Part shown: piece after piece, positions 18,801 through 28,622 of the stretch
Numbering within the stretch: the stretch's first letter is position 1
Layout of the letters: every line of letters starts with the position of its first letter
NCBI GenBank assembly: GCA_018267315.1
Contig: JAFDYS010000016.1
Coordinates: forward strand, 1 to 38,545
DNA length: 38,545 bases
DNA from: Bacteroidota bacterium
GTDB lineage: Bacteria; Bacteroidota; Bacteroidia; Chitinophagales; UBA10324
Direction: 5' to 3'
Translations under genes and position numbers: made by a program
Notes under the pieces: generated by a model
The model's database searches: none
What the model was told of the DNA's origin: nothing
What the model saw: the letters and a program-made list of their open reading frames with translations, nothing else

Positions 18801-20825
18801 TCACCCGGTTGGAATCAATCTCATTACTTCCAGCTTCTTTCAACCATACAGCCAACCGGAAATGTGGTGCTACCTGATTCAAGGCATTTTGAATTCGTGG
18901 ATGACGTAAAAACCGTGGGCTTCTATAACGGAATGACCTGGTGGGTTGGCGGCCCGCTTCAATTGGATGATCCGGCTTACTATATGAACGGTGTGCTTAT
19001 CGGAAGATGGGATTGCGGAGGATACGGAACTTCATTCTTGGTAGCGGTGATTGACTCATCTACGGGCGAGTTCTGGGAGAATCCGTGGCCGGGAGATTTT
19101 TACAGCATCCAGTGTAAAGCCACGCCGCGACCATACTATCAATTCAACACCTATTACCCTGAACACTGGGGTTTATGGGATTTGCTCGACACGATTCCCA
19201 ACAAAGATTATGTACTCCTCATGTCCATGAACGACATGCATATGGTATTGCCGGATGGAACTCCTAACTGGGACAGCGCGCAGATTGCTCAGTTCACAAA
19301 CCTGGGACTTACCAAAATTGCACAAATCAACAAGGTCGTTCCGTATGTTGCTTTTTTCAGAAAAGGTGACCCGGATTTCCCCAAGTATGAAGTGGTGGGC
19401 GACACCTTCACTTCGATTATTGACACTACTTTTTCATTTGTCGGACATTGGGATAACGGATATATCCAATCTCCGGTGATTGGTCCGGCCGCTTCATGGA
19501 CATCGCTGCACTGGAAAGCACATTCCGTTGAACCGGGTAACGACGATCAGTATAAACTCGAGTTAATCGGAATCTCTGACGGCGGCGTGGAAACCGTATT
19601 GTCGCAAAATGTGGTTGCAAATGACACTTTGATTTCAGCATTGGATGCTTCAGAATATCCCTACCTTAAACTCAAACTCACCTGCGCCGACACCATTCAC
19701 CGTACCCCCGTTCAACTCGACTATTGGCGCGTGAACTATCAGCCCATGCCTGAAGCAGCTCTCGATCCGTCATCATTTTTCCAGCTCACTGATTCCATTA
19801 ATCAATACCTGCCTCAAACTATTAAGGTAACGGTAGAGAATCTTTCGCAATGGAACATGGACAGCATGCTCATGAAATACCAGATCACCGATGCCAAGAA
19901 CGGTCTTCATACATTTTACGACCGCGAAAAACCGCTGGCTGCTTTCGATACCATTCATGCTCAATATACTTTCAACACCGATTGCGATTGCTTCACCGGA
20001 AACAATTCACTTTACATCGAAGCCAATCCCGATGATGACCAGCCCGAAGAAACCCATTTCAACAATTTCGGCATCATTGATTTTGATGTGATCTCCGACA
20101 ATCTTAATCCGCTGCTCGATGTGACGTTTGACGGCCTTCATATCATGGATGGCGATCTTGTTTCCGCCAAGCCGGAAATTGACATCATGCTTAAAGACGA
20201 AAACCAATTCGTGCCGCTGAATGACACATCAGAGTTTGACATTTATTTCATTTACCCGGATGGCACTACGCACCCGGTGGTGTTTGACAACGTAAAAGCG
20301 ATTTTTTATCCTGCTGATTCAGCCAACCTTGCCCGGGATAATACTGCCCGGGTTACCCTGCGGGAAGAATTTATTACCGACGGAAAATATCAACTGGTCG
20401 TTCAGGGTTACGACCGCAGTGACAATGCATCAGGAGATAATGCTTACCGGATCACCTTTGAGGTGATCAATAAGCCGATGATATCAAATGTGTTCAACTA
20501 TCCTAATCCGTACAGCACGGCGACACGGTTTGTCTTCACGCTCACCGGTAGTGAGACCCCTCAGCAAATGAAGATCACTATTTACACGGTTTCAGGAAAA
20601 GTGGTGCGTGAAATTTTCCTCAATGAATTGGGCAACATCCACATTGGCAACAACATTACTCAATTTGCATACGATGGAACCGATCAGTTCGGTGATAAAC
20701 TGGCCAACGGGCTCTACTTCTATAAAGTGGAAACCATGCTCAATGGCAAAGCGATGGACCACTACGACAACAGCACCGATTCGTATTTCAAGAAGAGCAT
20801 CGGCAAGATGTATCTCATGAGGTAA
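15819..20825 (+). CDS. porU2: Gingipain-fold C25 protein, probable T9SS sortase PorU2
   Basis: A 1668-residue exported protein with a signal peptide (LLPLLLFILLFSNGFA, then QQFGNEW). An N-terminal beta-rich region is followed by a C25 gingipain-type domain at about 405-770. The catalytic pair is visible: His637 in TFYGHSS and Cys667 in LTNGCLVG. CARDB-like and other immunoglobulin-like segments follow (for example VVVYNLGKAIDDSIYVDI, VTVENLSQWNMDSML). The C-terminus, from VFNYPNPYSTATRFVF, is a FlgD/T9SS-type beta domain ending GKMYLMR. PorU itself is usually 1100-1300 residues; the greater length and extra Ig-like modules fit the PorU2 group. PorU cleaves T9SS sorting domains and attaches cargo to lipopolysaccharide; the role of PorU2 is less settled. 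Translationally coupled to the PorV-like gene. Confidence 0.8.
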   Translation: MKKLLPLLLFILLFSNGFAQQFGNEWINFSQTYVKIRLVKDGLYRLSYSTMEQFGVPANTINGNTIQIFNKGKEVPVYVTTDGLMGPDDYIEFYGVHNDGEWDSTLYRVHEWQANDRMSLFNDTAYYFLTWGSSPVTSHFVNVSNNIINPPAKEPFCYSKSTYVGGGPRTFGYLSQGAPTQIGLTIYTSDFLATEGYIDGWFNKSNRDFLMNTPHAYSSGTAELKLQLVGGLEDEHNLTMSVNGNLLASPVYTGWIVMHFDLEIPDVSWLSSPTSTLSFSSAASPSPNDYNGISWLELRYPREFNFDESNSAIFTLESTGASQYIELSNFFEDGTNPLLYDFDNKLRLEGIVENDTDKWLLPASAYPERNVLVIANNLTAINSVDSLWPVNFVDFSNPGNQGNFIMITHPQLLTDSLGNNNVEQYRQWKQDNGYQAKTVSIEDLYDQFAYGIRYHISAVRKFAQYIVNKWPQDSRYFFLIGKGIEFAWCNNTPYTREQCFVPTFGYPGSDELLTAFGTNLKPLIPVGRISVINGGEVGDYLSKAKEFVNAQNSGPQTIAHSGWMKNVIHLCGGNTVSDQEYFLSYLNSYKALIEDPYYGGKVFTFSKNTTDPVQQATSDELDSLIQTGVSLITFYGHSSVNSFNFNLDKPENYNNNGKYPIILTNGCLVGNPFTYGHGFADDFVLTKDHGAIGFLGPSIFSVASSLDIYSSNFYKNLSVDNFDMPIGDIIAATLQDVSSVTSSPVDFAVAQQMLYSGDPTLKINTFPKPDYVIETQNISFDPPNVSAGLDSFFIQVVVYNLGKAIDDSIYVDIKRTLPDGSEEFLYHKRVKAPYNIDTLRFSVQTEPSKAFGLNYFYIKVDAGEVASANGDIDELDENNNSISNFKLFINADDIVPVWPYDYSIVGEQNVTLKASTVNSFAGAKQYVFQIDTTQNFNSPLLQTKRITQTGGVVKWTPSLTMMDGKVYYWRTSVDTLYNNTFSWHNHSFIYLAGSSPGWNQSHYFQLLSTIQPTGNVVLPDSRHFEFVDDVKTVGFYNGMTWWVGGPLQLDDPAYYMNGVLIGRWDCGGYGTSFLVAVIDSSTGEFWENPWPGDFYSIQCKATPRPYYQFNTYYPEHWGLWDLLDTIPNKDYVLLMSMNDMHMVLPDGTPNWDSAQIAQFTNLGLTKIAQINKVVPYVAFFRKGDPDFPKYEVVGDTFTSIIDTTFSFVGHWDNGYIQSPVIGPAASWTSLHWKAHSVEPGNDDQYKLELIGISDGGVETVLSQNVVANDTLISALDASEYPYLKLKLTCADTIHRTPVQLDYWRVNYQPMPEAALDPSSFFQLTDSINQYLPQTIKVTVENLSQWNMDSMLMKYQITDAKNGLHTFYDREKPLAAFDTIHAQYTFNTDCDCFTGNNSLYIEANPDDDQPEETHFNNFGIIDFDVISDNLNPLLDVTFDGLHIMDGDLVSAKPEIDIMLKDENQFVPLNDTSEFDIYFIYPDGTTHPVVFDNVKAIFYPADSANLARDNTARVTLREEFITDGKYQLVVQGYDRSDNASGDNAYRITFEVINKPMISNVFNYPNPYSTATRFVFTLTGSETPQQMKITIYTVSGKVVREIFLNELGNIHIGNNITQFAYDGTDQFGDKLANGLYFYKVETMLNGKAMDHYDNSTDSYFKKSIGKMYLMR

Positions 20826-20879
20826 TTCGCCCCGGGCCGACTCATCATTTTTATTTAGCTTAGCCACAACCCTCTCCGT

Positions 20880-21035
20880 TCAGGATCTTTGATTTCATCA
20901 GAGAACCTGACTTCATGTGATTATCGGGCAATTCGATTTTGCCCCCGGCGTTTAAGCGTTTCACACAGCCGTCAATATCATATAGAGTAACCAATAGGTT
21001 AGTACAAAACTCCTCATGGGTTAATATAGAAAGAT
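20880..21035 (-). pseudogene. Possible remnant of a VOC/glyoxalase-family gene
   Basis: In the 210-base gap between porU2 and the GH15 gene, the minus strand encodes a short stretch resembling the C-terminal half of a vicinal-oxygen-chelate protein: VTLYDIDGCVKRLNAGGKIELP (usual form DIDAxVxRxxAxGGKVxxP). It has no plausible start and lacks the metal-site strands, so at best it is a decayed fragment. The resemblance is by eye only. Nothing else in this gap is convincing, and no clear promoter for GH15 was found. Confidence 0.25.
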
Positions 21036-22820
21036 ATGTCAAGGCATTTATATGACATGGGAATTATCGGCAACTGTGCCTTCACCGGGCATATTGATCG
21101 CAGCGCCAATGTTTGCTGGATGTGCTGGCCGCGATTTGACAGCAGTTTCATCTTCGGAAATCTGCTCGATGAAAACAAAGGAGGACGCTTCAGTGTGCTT
21201 CCTGCTTCTGATCAATATTCATCGGAGCAGCATTATCTGGAGAACACGAATATTCTTGTCACCGAATTCAGGAATGGCAGCGGAGTTTTCCGCGTCACTG
21301 ATTTTGCCCCCCGGTTCAGGCAGCATGAGCGGTATTACAAACCACTAATGCTTATCAGGAAGATTGAAAGATTATCCGGTGATCCGCTCATCCGCGTTAT
21401 CTGCGAACCGGCAGCCCGCTACGGAACACATCCCGTTACCATTGCCATGGGAAGCAATCACCTTCGTTTTAATCCGTTTGACGATGAGCTGCGTCTCACC
21501 ACCAACATTCCTCTTTCGTTCATTACAGAAAAGAAATCGTTTTTAGTGAGTGACACCTTTTACCTCGTTCTCACTTACGGAATTCCACTCGAGGAGAATA
21601 TTGAACACACCTGTGAGGATTTCTTGATCAAGACCACGCACTACTGGAGAAACTGGGTGAAGAGCACTTACATTTCAAATTATTACCAGGAGAATATCAT
21701 TAGGTCTGCACTGGTTTTGAAACTTCACCAATATGAACAAACCGGAGCCATCGTGGCATCATCAACCACCAGTTTGCCTGAGTCGCCGGGTTCCGGCCGC
21801 AACTGGGATTACCGGTATTGCTGGTTACGCGATTCGTATTACACCCTATCCGCCTTCAATCATATCGGTCACTTTGAAGAGCTCGAAAACTTTTTTCATT
21901 TCATTGCAAATATCTCTACCCACCATCAGGACCGGCTTCAGCCGCTTTATTCCGTGACAGGTGACAGCACGCTGGAAGAAGAAATTCTGCCGCTGAACGG
22001 TTACCTCGGCCATTCGCCCGTTAGGATTGGTAATGCCGCCTATTTGCAGCCGCAGCATGATGTGTACGGACAGATTCTCGTTTCGCTTCAGCCATTGTAC
22101 ACCGATCGCCGGTTCAGCAACCGGGAACGATCAGAGTCAATAAGGTTGATTCAGCGATTGCTGGAAATGATGAATACCACCATGGAAGAACCCGATGCAG
22201 GACCCTGGGAATACCGCGGCATCAGGCGCCAACACACCTATTCATCCCTGTTTCGCTGGGCAGGTTGCTGCGCCGCATCAAAAATTCTGCGGCATCACGG
22301 AGCTAACGAGGCATCCATCCGGTTTGCCGATGACCTGATGATGCGCTCCGCATCACTCCTTGAGAAAGCGTACGACACGAACCGTTGCGCATATACTGAG
22401 GCCATTGGCACAGACCGGCTTGATGCCAGTACGCTGCAGCTGATTACACTCGGATACCTCAACCCTTCTTCGGAAAAAGCCCGGCAACATCTTCGTGCGC
22501 TGGAACACGAGCTTCGAAATGAAAAAGGATTAATCGAGAGGTATCGCCACGAAGACGATTTCGGGAAACCCCGATCCACCTTTTTAATTTGCTCTTTCTG
22601 GTATGTGGAGGCACTTACACTCATGGGCCGCCTCGAAGAAGCCGTGAACTTGTTTGAACAACTGCTTCAGTATACCAACCATCTCGGTCTGCTCAGTGAA
22701 GATGTGGATGTTTCTGATGGAAGCCAATGGGGCAACTTCCCGCAAACATATAGTCACGTCGGACAAATCAATGCAGCGTACCGAATCGCGAAAAAGATTG
22801 ACCGCCCTGCATTTTTATAA
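21036..22820 (+). CDS. GH15 family glycoside hydrolase (trehalase or glucoamylase)
   Basis: A 594-residue (alpha/alpha)6-barrel enzyme of family GH15, which releases glucose from trehalose or alpha-glucans with inversion. The opening CAFTGHIDRSANVCWMCWPRFDSSFIFGNLL is the N-terminal beta domain typical of bacterial GH15. NWDYRYCWLRDSYYTL is the sugar-binding loop. Glu392 in GPWEYRG is the expected general acid, and Glu555 in LLSEDVD, just before GNFPQTYSHVG, is the expected general base. There is no signal peptide, so it is cytoplasmic. It ends 12 bases before the trehalose-6-phosphate synthase/phosphatase gene. That pairing favours trehalase activity for turning over the product, but glucoamylase cannot be excluded. 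Confidence 0.88.
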   Translation: MSRHLYDMGIIGNCAFTGHIDRSANVCWMCWPRFDSSFIFGNLLDENKGGRFSVLPASDQYSSEQHYLENTNILVTEFRNGSGVFRVTDFAPRFRQHERYYKPLMLIRKIERLSGDPLIRVICEPAARYGTHPVTIAMGSNHLRFNPFDDELRLTTNIPLSFITEKKSFLVSDTFYLVLTYGIPLEENIEHTCEDFLIKTTHYWRNWVKSTYISNYYQENIIRSALVLKLHQYEQTGAIVASSTTSLPESPGSGRNWDYRYCWLRDSYYTLSAFNHIGHFEELENFFHFIANISTHHQDRLQPLYSVTGDSTLEEEILPLNGYLGHSPVRIGNAAYLQPQHDVYGQILVSLQPLYTDRRFSNRERSESIRLIQRLLEMMNTTMEEPDAGPWEYRGIRRQHTYSSLFRWAGCCAASKILRHHGANEASIRFADDLMMRSASLLEKAYDTNRCAYTEAIGTDRLDASTLQLITLGYLNPSSEKARQHLRALEHELRNEKGLIERYRHEDDFGKPRSTFLICSFWYVEALTLMGRLEEAVNLFEQLLQYTNHLGLLSEDVDVSDGSQWGNFPQTYSHVGQINAAYRIAKKIDRPAFL

Positions 22821-22832
22821 AACCATTTCATC

Positions 22833-25049
22833 ATGCGGAAAAGAAACCTCATCATCGTATCAAACCGCCTTCCGGTTACCTTCAGGCAGGTGAACGGAAC
22901 GCTAAGTCTTACTCCGTCATCGGGCGGACTGGTGAGTGCGCTTGAAGGATTCCTCACTTCTTCCAAAGTCAAAGAGCAGCATGGCATCAATAAAATTATC
23001 TGGATTGGCTCCACCGAATCGGATGAACGCCAATGGAAACAGGCATCAAGGAAAATCAGCAGTCATCATTTCCGTTATATACCGGTTTTTATTGGACGGG
23101 AACTTTATGATAACTACTACGATGGCTTTTCCAATTCCACCATTTGGCCACTGTTCCACTATTTCCCAAGCTACTCTGAATACAAAAGCAGGGACTATGA
23201 TGCTTATGCCGAAGTGAACCGGTTATTCATGCAGGCCGTTCTTCGTACGGCTTCACCCAATGACATCATTTGGGTGCACGACTATCACCTGATGCTGCTT
23301 CCGCAAATGGTTCGTGAAAAACTTCCTGAGGCGAACATCGGATTCTTTCTTCACATCCCTTTTCCTTCTTATGAACTATTCCGGCTATTGCCCAAAGAGT
23401 GGCGCGAAAGTCTGCTGAGAGGATTGCTTGGCGCTGATCTCGTGGGGTTTCACACACTCGACTATGCGTCACACTTTCACAAGTCAGCTCACATGCTGCT
23501 CGGTGCTGATGAAGAAATGGGCATCATCAAATTCGAAAACCGGCTGATTGCGGCCGATGTTTTCCCGGTGAGTATTGACTACCGGAAATTCTTCGAGGCA
23601 TTTGATGATTCGAAGGTGGCTGCACTCAGGCAGGATTTAAAAAAACAATGCGGCGAAAGAAAAATCATCTTTTCCGTTGACCGCCTCGATTATACCAAAG
23701 GCGTAAAACAACGGCTTCTTGCCTTCCGTCATTTCCTCAACAAGTTTCCGGAATACCATGAGAAAGTGGTGTTCCTGCTTTTGATCGTTCCGTCCCGCGA
23801 TACCATCAGTAAGTACACGGAGAGCAGGCAGGAGATCAATGAACTGGTGGGGCACATAAACGGCACCTTCGGTAATGTGGGATGGCAACCCGTGGTCTAT
23901 CAATATAAGTCCGTTGATTTTTCAAACCTCCTCGCATACTACACGGGTAGCGATCTCGCGCTCATCACTCCGCTGCGCGACGGAATGAATCTGGTTTCCA
24001 AAGAATTTGTGGCAAGCAGGAAAGACAAGAGAGGAATTTTGATCCTGAGTGAGATGACCGGCGCCGCCAGTGAACTGAATGAAGCCCTCATTATTAATCC
24101 GACCGACAAAGAAGATGTATCGGCTAAAATCAAACTCGCTCTTGAGATGGACGAGGCAGAACAAAGCCGCAGAATCAGCACCATGCAGCGACGCCTGAGT
24201 GATTATGATGTGGTTTGCTGGGGTTATGAATTTCTCAGGCGGCTGGAGCAAATCAAAAATGAGCAGCAGTCATTGAATGTGCGTGTTCTTTCACCCGGCA
24301 TTTTCCGTGAGTTGCTTAAAGATTACCGCAACGCCAGCAAGCGGTTGCTCATGCTCGATTATGACGGCACACTGGTTCCGCTGGCGCGGCATCCGCAGCT
24401 GGCAGCGCCGGGCGAAACATTATTCAGGATCATCCACCAGTTATCTGATGACGTGAAGAATACCGTGTTCATCATCAGCGGACGCACACGCACCTTTCTT
24501 GAAAAGTGGTTCAACAATCTTTCAGTGAACCTCGTGGCCGAACACGGGGCGCTTCTCCGTTTCAATAATGAAGACTGGAAGATGCCCGCTTCCGACCACA
24601 AAGAATGGAAGGACACGGCACGGCAGGTGATGTTATCCTGCTCGCGCCGCTGCGCAGGAAGTTTCGTGGAGGAAAAAGAATTTTCACTCGCCTGGCATTA
24701 CAGGAATTCCGAAGCCGAGCTGGGTGAATTGCGTTCACTGGAACTGTTCAATGAACTGAATCATCTCTTCAGAACGTATCCCGTTCAGGTGGTAAAAGGA
24801 AAAAAGGTGATTGAGGTCCGCAACATGGGCTTTGACAAAGGAAGTGCTGCCTTGCGCATCAAGGGACTCGATGCCTTTGATTTTATTCTGGCCATCGGCG
24901 ACGACAGCACTGATGAAGATATGTTCCGAGCACTGCATGGTTCATTTGCCTGGACAGTGAAAGTGGGCAAAGATGCCTCCCTCGCGAAATATAACCTGGT
25001 CGATTCGCGCGATACGGTCTCGCTGCTCAATTCATTAACGAGGTTCTGA
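22833..25049 (+). CDS. Bifunctional trehalose-6-phosphate synthase/phosphatase
   Basis: A 738-residue fusion. Residues 1 to about 480 are a GT20 synthase that joins UDP-glucose and glucose-6-phosphate: NRLPVTF near the N-terminus, then [46 protein letters not shown] and [17 protein letters not shown]. From about 500 a HAD phosphatase follows, with the nucleophile and acid in DYDGT (Asp509, Asp511) and the metal-binding [13 protein letters not shown] near the end. The fusion yields trehalose in two consecutive steps, as in OtsA plus OtsB. The intact motifs suggest both halves are active. Expected roles are osmoprotection and desiccation tolerance. Probably co-transcribed with the GH15 gene. 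Confidence 0.95.
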   Translation: MRKRNLIIVSNRLPVTFRQVNGTLSLTPSSGGLVSALEGFLTSSKVKEQHGINKIIWIGSTESDERQWKQASRKISSHHFRYIPVFIGRELYDNYYDGFSNSTIWPLFHYFPSYSEYKSRDYDAYAEVNRLFMQAVLRTASPNDIIWVHDYHLMLLPQMVREKLPEANIGFFLHIPFPSYELFRLLPKEWRESLLRGLLGADLVGFHTLDYASHFHKSAHMLLGADEEMGIIKFENRLIAADVFPVSIDYRKFFEAFDDSKVAALRQDLKKQCGERKIIFSVDRLDYTKGVKQRLLAFRHFLNKFPEYHEKVVFLLLIVPSRDTISKYTESRQEINELVGHINGTFGNVGWQPVVYQYKSVDFSNLLAYYTGSDLALITPLRDGMNLVSKEFVASRKDKRGILILSEMTGAASELNEALIINPTDKEDVSAKIKLALEMDEAEQSRRISTMQRRLSDYDVVCWGYEFLRRLEQIKNEQQSLNVRVLSPGIFRELLKDYRNASKRLLMLDYDGTLVPLARHPQLAAPGETLFRIIHQLSDDVKNTVFIISGRTRTFLEKWFNNLSVNLVAEHGALLRFNNEDWKMPASDHKEWKDTARQVMLSCSRRCAGSFVEEKEFSLAWHYRNSEAELGELRSLELFNELNHLFRTYPVQVVKGKKVIEVRNMGFDKGSAALRIKGLDAFDFILAIGDDSTDEDMFRALHGSFAWTVKVGKDASLAKYNLVDSRDTVSLLNSLTRF

Positions 25050-25074
25050 AGCACACTTCGCTGCTTAAGGAAAC

Positions 25075-25082
25075 TATCTTTG
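25075..25082 (+). promoter_or_regulatory. -7 promoter element before the Hsp70 gene
   Basis: TATCTTTG, a full TAnnTTTG match, lies 20 bases before the ATG at 25103 and just after the otsAB stop. It suggests the Hsp70 gene has its own promoter rather than depending only on the trehalose operon. No convincing -33 TTTG was found. Confidence 0.45.
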
Positions 25083-25102
25083 CTTCCGTTTGTTTTCATT
25101 TA

Positions 25103-26956
25103 ATGGCTAAGATTTCAATCAACATAAAGGAAGCGACCATTGAGAAGTCCGAAATCATTGCGGGCATTGATTTAGGAACAACCAATTCCCTGATCGCATT
25201 TGTAAATAAGGAATCCGGTCATCCGGAATGCATCAAAGAAGATGGAGTTAACTCTCTCGTTCCATCACTGGTGCATTTTGATCCGGAAGGAAATGTGATC
25301 GTGGGTTCCCGTGCCCGCACCTATCTGGTTTCAGATCCGTCGCGCACCATCTACTCGGTGAAACGCCTGATGGGAAAATCCTACAAAGATGTTCGTGATC
25401 ACGAAAGTTATTTCGGTTACAAAATCATTGATGAGGACGATGACAAACTGGTGAAGATTCGCGTTGACAACAAATTCTACACACCCATCGAACTTTCTTC
25501 ACTCATCCTTCTGGAACTGAAACAAAGAGCCGAAAAAGTTTTAAGCAATGAGGTGAAGAAAGTGGTCATCACTGTTCCCGCATACTTCAATGATGCGCAA
25601 AGGCAAGCTACACGCGATGCCGGAAAGCTGGCAGGGCTTGAAGTGCTTCGCATCATCAATGAGCCGACGGCTGCATCCCTTGCCTACGGAATCGGGCTTG
25701 ACAAGAACGAGAAGAAGACTATCGCCGTTTATGACTTGGGCGGCGGCACATTTGATATTTCCATTCTCAGAATTCACGATGGCATTTTTGAAGTGCTTTC
25801 CACCAATGGTGATACCTACCTTGGCGGTGATGATTTTGATCGGGCTATCGTTGATTCCTGGCTGCAGAAAAACCAGGTGAGCCCGGAACGGCTATCTGAC
25901 AAATCATTCTCACAGGCGATGAGGTTGCAGGCAGAAGAGGCCAAAGTTTATTTATCTGTTCATGATTCTTATGAAGGAAAGCACGACACGCTAAACTGCA
26001 ACATTACCCGTACTGAATTTGAATCCATCACACATCATCTCATTGATAAAACAATGGTTTGTGTGAAGAAAGCTTTGAAGGATGCAAAGCTCGATGCTTC
26101 CGCCATTGACAGTGTGGTGATGGTTGGCGGGGCTACCCGGATTCCATCCGTGAAGAAAATGGTGAGTGACTTTTTCGGCAAACCGGTGTACGACAAATTG
26201 AATCCGGATGAAGTGGTGGCTCTCGGCGCCGCCATTCAGGCCGATGTGCTGGCCGGAAATCAGAAAGACATTTTGCTCCTCGACGTCACGCCACTTTCAC
26301 TCGGCATTGAAACCGTCGGTGAGCTGATGGATGTGATCATTCCGCGCAATTCAAAAATCCCGACGAGTGCAGCACGGCAATACACCACTTCCGTTGATGG
26401 GCAGAGTAAATTGAAGATTGCCGTTTACCAGGGCGAGCGCGATGTGGTTAAAGACAACCGCAAGCTCGCCGAGTTCATCCTCACCGGCATACCGGCCATG
26501 CCGGCCGGCTTGCCGAAAATTGAAATCAGTTTCATCCTGAATGCCGATGGCATTTTGAAAGTGCGTGCCAAAGAACTGCGCAGCGGCGTGGTGCAAAGCA
26601 TAGAGGTGAAACCCCAATACGGGTTGACGGATGTGGAAGTGGAAAAGATGCTGCTTGATTCCATCACACATGCCAGGGACGATATGCAAATCCGCGCTGT
26701 GCTCGAAGCGCAAACCGAAGCCAGCCAGGTGTTGCAGTCTGCGGAAAAATTCCTGAGATTGAATTCTGCATTATTGAGTGAAGAAGAAATGGCCAGTATG
26801 CGCTCTCACATGAAGGCACTTGAACAAGTTCTGACGGGTAACGATAAGGATCTCATCCATCTCAGATTGGATGAACTCAATTCCTATACGGCGCCATTCG
26901 CACATCGCGCCATGGATGCGGCTATTGCTTCGGCAATGAAGGGGAAGAAAGTGTGA
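25103..26956 (+). CDS. hscA: Hsp70 chaperone, HscA-like
   Basis: A 617-residue Hsp70. The ATPase domain has the phosphate loops DLGTTNS (23-29) and [14 protein letters not shown], and [17 protein letters not shown]. The substrate-binding domain begins at about 385 with [23 protein letters not shown]. The length, the roughly 20-residue lead before the first phosphate loop, and the lack of DnaK's long disordered acidic tail match HscA, the iron-sulfur assembly chaperone, better than DnaK. No iscU, hscB or fdx lies nearby, so the assignment rests on the protein alone. The C-terminus ends in a lysine-rich GKKV. Confidence 0.75.
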   Translation: MAKISINIKEATIEKSEIIAGIDLGTTNSLIAFVNKESGHPECIKEDGVNSLVPSLVHFDPEGNVIVGSRARTYLVSDPSRTIYSVKRLMGKSYKDVRDHESYFGYKIIDEDDDKLVKIRVDNKFYTPIELSSLILLELKQRAEKVLSNEVKKVVITVPAYFNDAQRQATRDAGKLAGLEVLRIINEPTAASLAYGIGLDKNEKKTIAVYDLGGGTFDISILRIHDGIFEVLSTNGDTYLGGDDFDRAIVDSWLQKNQVSPERLSDKSFSQAMRLQAEEAKVYLSVHDSYEGKHDTLNCNITRTEFESITHHLIDKTMVCVKKALKDAKLDASAIDSVVMVGGATRIPSVKKMVSDFFGKPVYDKLNPDEVVALGAAIQADVLAGNQKDILLLDVTPLSLGIETVGELMDVIIPRNSKIPTSAARQYTTSVDGQSKLKIAVYQGERDVVKDNRKLAEFILTGIPAMPAGLPKIEISFILNADGILKVRAKELRSGVVQSIEVKPQYGLTDVEVEKMLLDSITHARDDMQIRAVLEAQTEASQVLQSAEKFLRLNSALLSEEEMASMRSHMKALEQVLTGNDKDLIHLRLDELNSYTAPFAHRAMDAAIASAMKGKKV

Positions 26957-26986
26957 TTGATTTCCAGGGCAACAAGATTTTGCCGG

Positions 26987-27019
26987 TTTTGTAACGGCAT
27001 GGTCGTTTCCGTTACTTTG
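26987..27019 (+). promoter_or_regulatory. Promoter before the LapA-like gene
   Basis: TTTTG (26987-26991), a 20-base spacer, then TTACTTTG (27012-27019), one mismatch to TAnnTTTG. The predicted start lies near 27023, about 20 bases before the ATG at 27042. It may drive the LapA-GT4-GH57 set. Confidence 0.5.
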
Positions 27020-27041
27020 CAGTCTCAACCCGGTACGGACT

Positions 27042-27308
27042 ATGCACCGCAGTTACATCATTCTCATTATTCTGTTACTCATTGCTCTCACATTTGCCAT
27101 TCAAAACAAAGCCGTGATCACGGTGAAGTTCCTCATGTGGAGTTATGATTCATCGCAGGCATTCATCTTTGCCGTGTTGCTGCTCTTCGGGTTTCTGTGC
27201 GGATGGATGTTCGTGGTGAACAAACTCGGCAGGAAGAACCGCGAGATCAGGTCACTCACTAAAAAAGTGACGGAGCTTGAAGCAAAAATTCCCGCAGTGC
27301 CGAAATAA
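27042..27308 (+). CDS. LapA-domain small membrane protein
   Basis: An 88-residue inner-membrane protein with two transmembrane helices (about 4-20 and 37-58). They are separated by a short VITVKFLMW-containing loop, and a basic, coiled-coil-like tail follows (GRKNREIRSLTKKVTELEAKI). The layout and the FAIQNKAVITVKFLMW pattern match the LapA (DUF1049) family. Its E. coli member works with LapB in lipopolysaccharide assembly, but many homologues are uncharacterised. It precedes the GT4 gene by 42 bases. A functional link to glycogen or trehalose metabolism is not evident. Confidence 0.8.
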   Translation: MHRSYIILIILLLIALTFAIQNKAVITVKFLMWSYDSSQAFIFAVLLLFGFLCGWMFVVNKLGRKNREIRSLTKKVTELEAKIPAVPK

Positions 27309-27350
27309 TGATCATTCAAAAACAACTTCATCTCCTTCGCCCGCTCCGGA

Positions 27351-28622
27351 ATGCCGAACAATAAAATCAACGTGTTGATGTTGTGCTGGGAATTTCCGCC
27401 CTGGCTCACGGGAGGCCTCGGTCCTGCATGTTACGGGTTAGCCAAGGCGCTGGCTCCGTTCACTGAGCTCACCGTAGTGGTGCCGAAAAGTGATCCGCAC
27501 TTCAAAATGAAAGACGTGACCATCATCGGCCTCAATCAATTTGAATTTGATGAAGAGACAGAGGAACTGGTGTTGCCGGACTCCAAAGGACTGTTTGATA
27601 CTGAAATACGGTTCGGCTACAATGGAGAAGCGGTAGGACAAGAACTCCATGACCTCTTCTCCGATCCTGATTCATACGGAACAGAGATCATGAAAAAAGT
27701 GCAGGCCTATGCTGACGTGGTCAAACACTTTGATGAGTTCATTGACATCAGTGTGATCCATGCACACGACTGGCTCACTTTTCCTGCAGCAAGCGCACTG
27801 AAAGAAAAAACAGATAAGCCGCTGCTGGTTCACATACATTCACTTGAAACGGATCGCTCGGGACCGGAAGCTCGCAATGCCATCTACGACACCGAACTCG
27901 CCGCCATGACAGCAGCAGACCGGGTGCTGCCTGTAAGTTCATTCACGCGTAACACTATTATTCAGTATTACGGAATTGAAGCTGAAAAAATCTGCCCTGT
28001 TTACAATGCCATTGAAAGCGAAGAGGTTTTCAAAACCGAACGTAACGATCAGGAGAAACGGGTTCTCTTTCTCGGAAGAATCACGCGCCAAAAGGGCCCG
28101 AAGTTTTTGCTGGAAACCATGACCAAGCTCTGCGCGGTGATGCCCGAAGTGAAATTTTACATTGCCGGCACCGGCGATCAGGAAGAATTGCTGATTGAAG
28201 CGGTGAAGAAAGCCGGGCTTGAAGACCGCGCTGTGTTCACGGGTTATGTGCAACAGGAAGAAGTATTGAAGCTGCTTGCCTCATGCGATGCCTACTTCAT
28301 GCCATCCGTATCAGAGCCGTTCGGCCTTTCCGCCCTCGAAGCAGCGCAGTTCCATCTTCCGTGCGTCCTGTCAAAACAATCCGGTGTGAGCGAGGTGCTT
28401 CATAATGTGCTTAAAGCCGATTGCTGGGACACGGATAAAATGGCGAACTATCTCTATGCCGTACTCAAGTATGACGGGCTGAGGAAAACCATGATCCGCC
28501 TTACGGCGAATGATGTTAAGAACATTCATTGGGACAATGCAGCGCGGGAAGTGCTCAAGTCGTATAAACATGTACTCACTGCTGAGGTGCCTGAGTTGGA
28601 AGAAAAATCAAAAGAGCTATGA
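27351..28622 (+). CDS. GT4-family glycosyltransferase, glycogen-synthase-like
   Basis: A 423-residue GT-B fold enzyme. The N-terminal LCWEFPPWLTGGLGPACYGLAKALA is the glycine-rich sugar-nucleotide loop region of glycogen synthase-like GT4/GT5 proteins. VIHAHDWLTF carries the expected catalytic-domain His/Asp region. FLGRITRQKGPKFLLE and the EPFGLSALEAA motif (donor-binding Glu) sit in the C-terminal domain. No signal peptide. The next gene, GH57, begins inside its stop codon (ATGA at 28619-28622). A glycogen-synthase-like GT next to a GH57 enzyme is a known Bacteroidota arrangement, usually with a debranching enzyme gene, which is absent here. Alpha-glucan synthesis is the likely role, by context. 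Confidence 0.82.
   Translation: MPNNKINVLMLCWEFPPWLTGGLGPACYGLAKALAPFTELTVVVPKSDPHFKMKDVTIIGLNQFEFDEETEELVLPDSKGLFDTEIRFGYNGEAVGQELHDLFSDPDSYGTEIMKKVQAYADVVKHFDEFIDISVIHAHDWLTFPAASALKEKTDKPLLVHIHSLETDRSGPEARNAIYDTELAAMTAADRVLPVSSFTRNTIIQYYGIEAEKICPVYNAIESEEVFKTERNDQEKRVLFLGRITRQKGPKFLLETMTKLCAVMPEVKFYIAGTGDQEELLIEAVKKAGLEDRAVFTGYVQQEEVLKLLASCDAYFMPSVSEPFGLSALEAAQFHLPCVLSKQSGVSEVLHNVLKADCWDTDKMANYLYAVLKYDGLRKTMIRLTANDVKNIHWDNAAREVLKSYKHVLTAEVPELEEKSKEL

Noticed and set aside
25103..26956. Housekeeping DnaK
   Set aside because: Long N-terminal lead, short C-terminus and total length fit HscA better; no grpE or dnaJ nearby. DnaK is not fully excluded.
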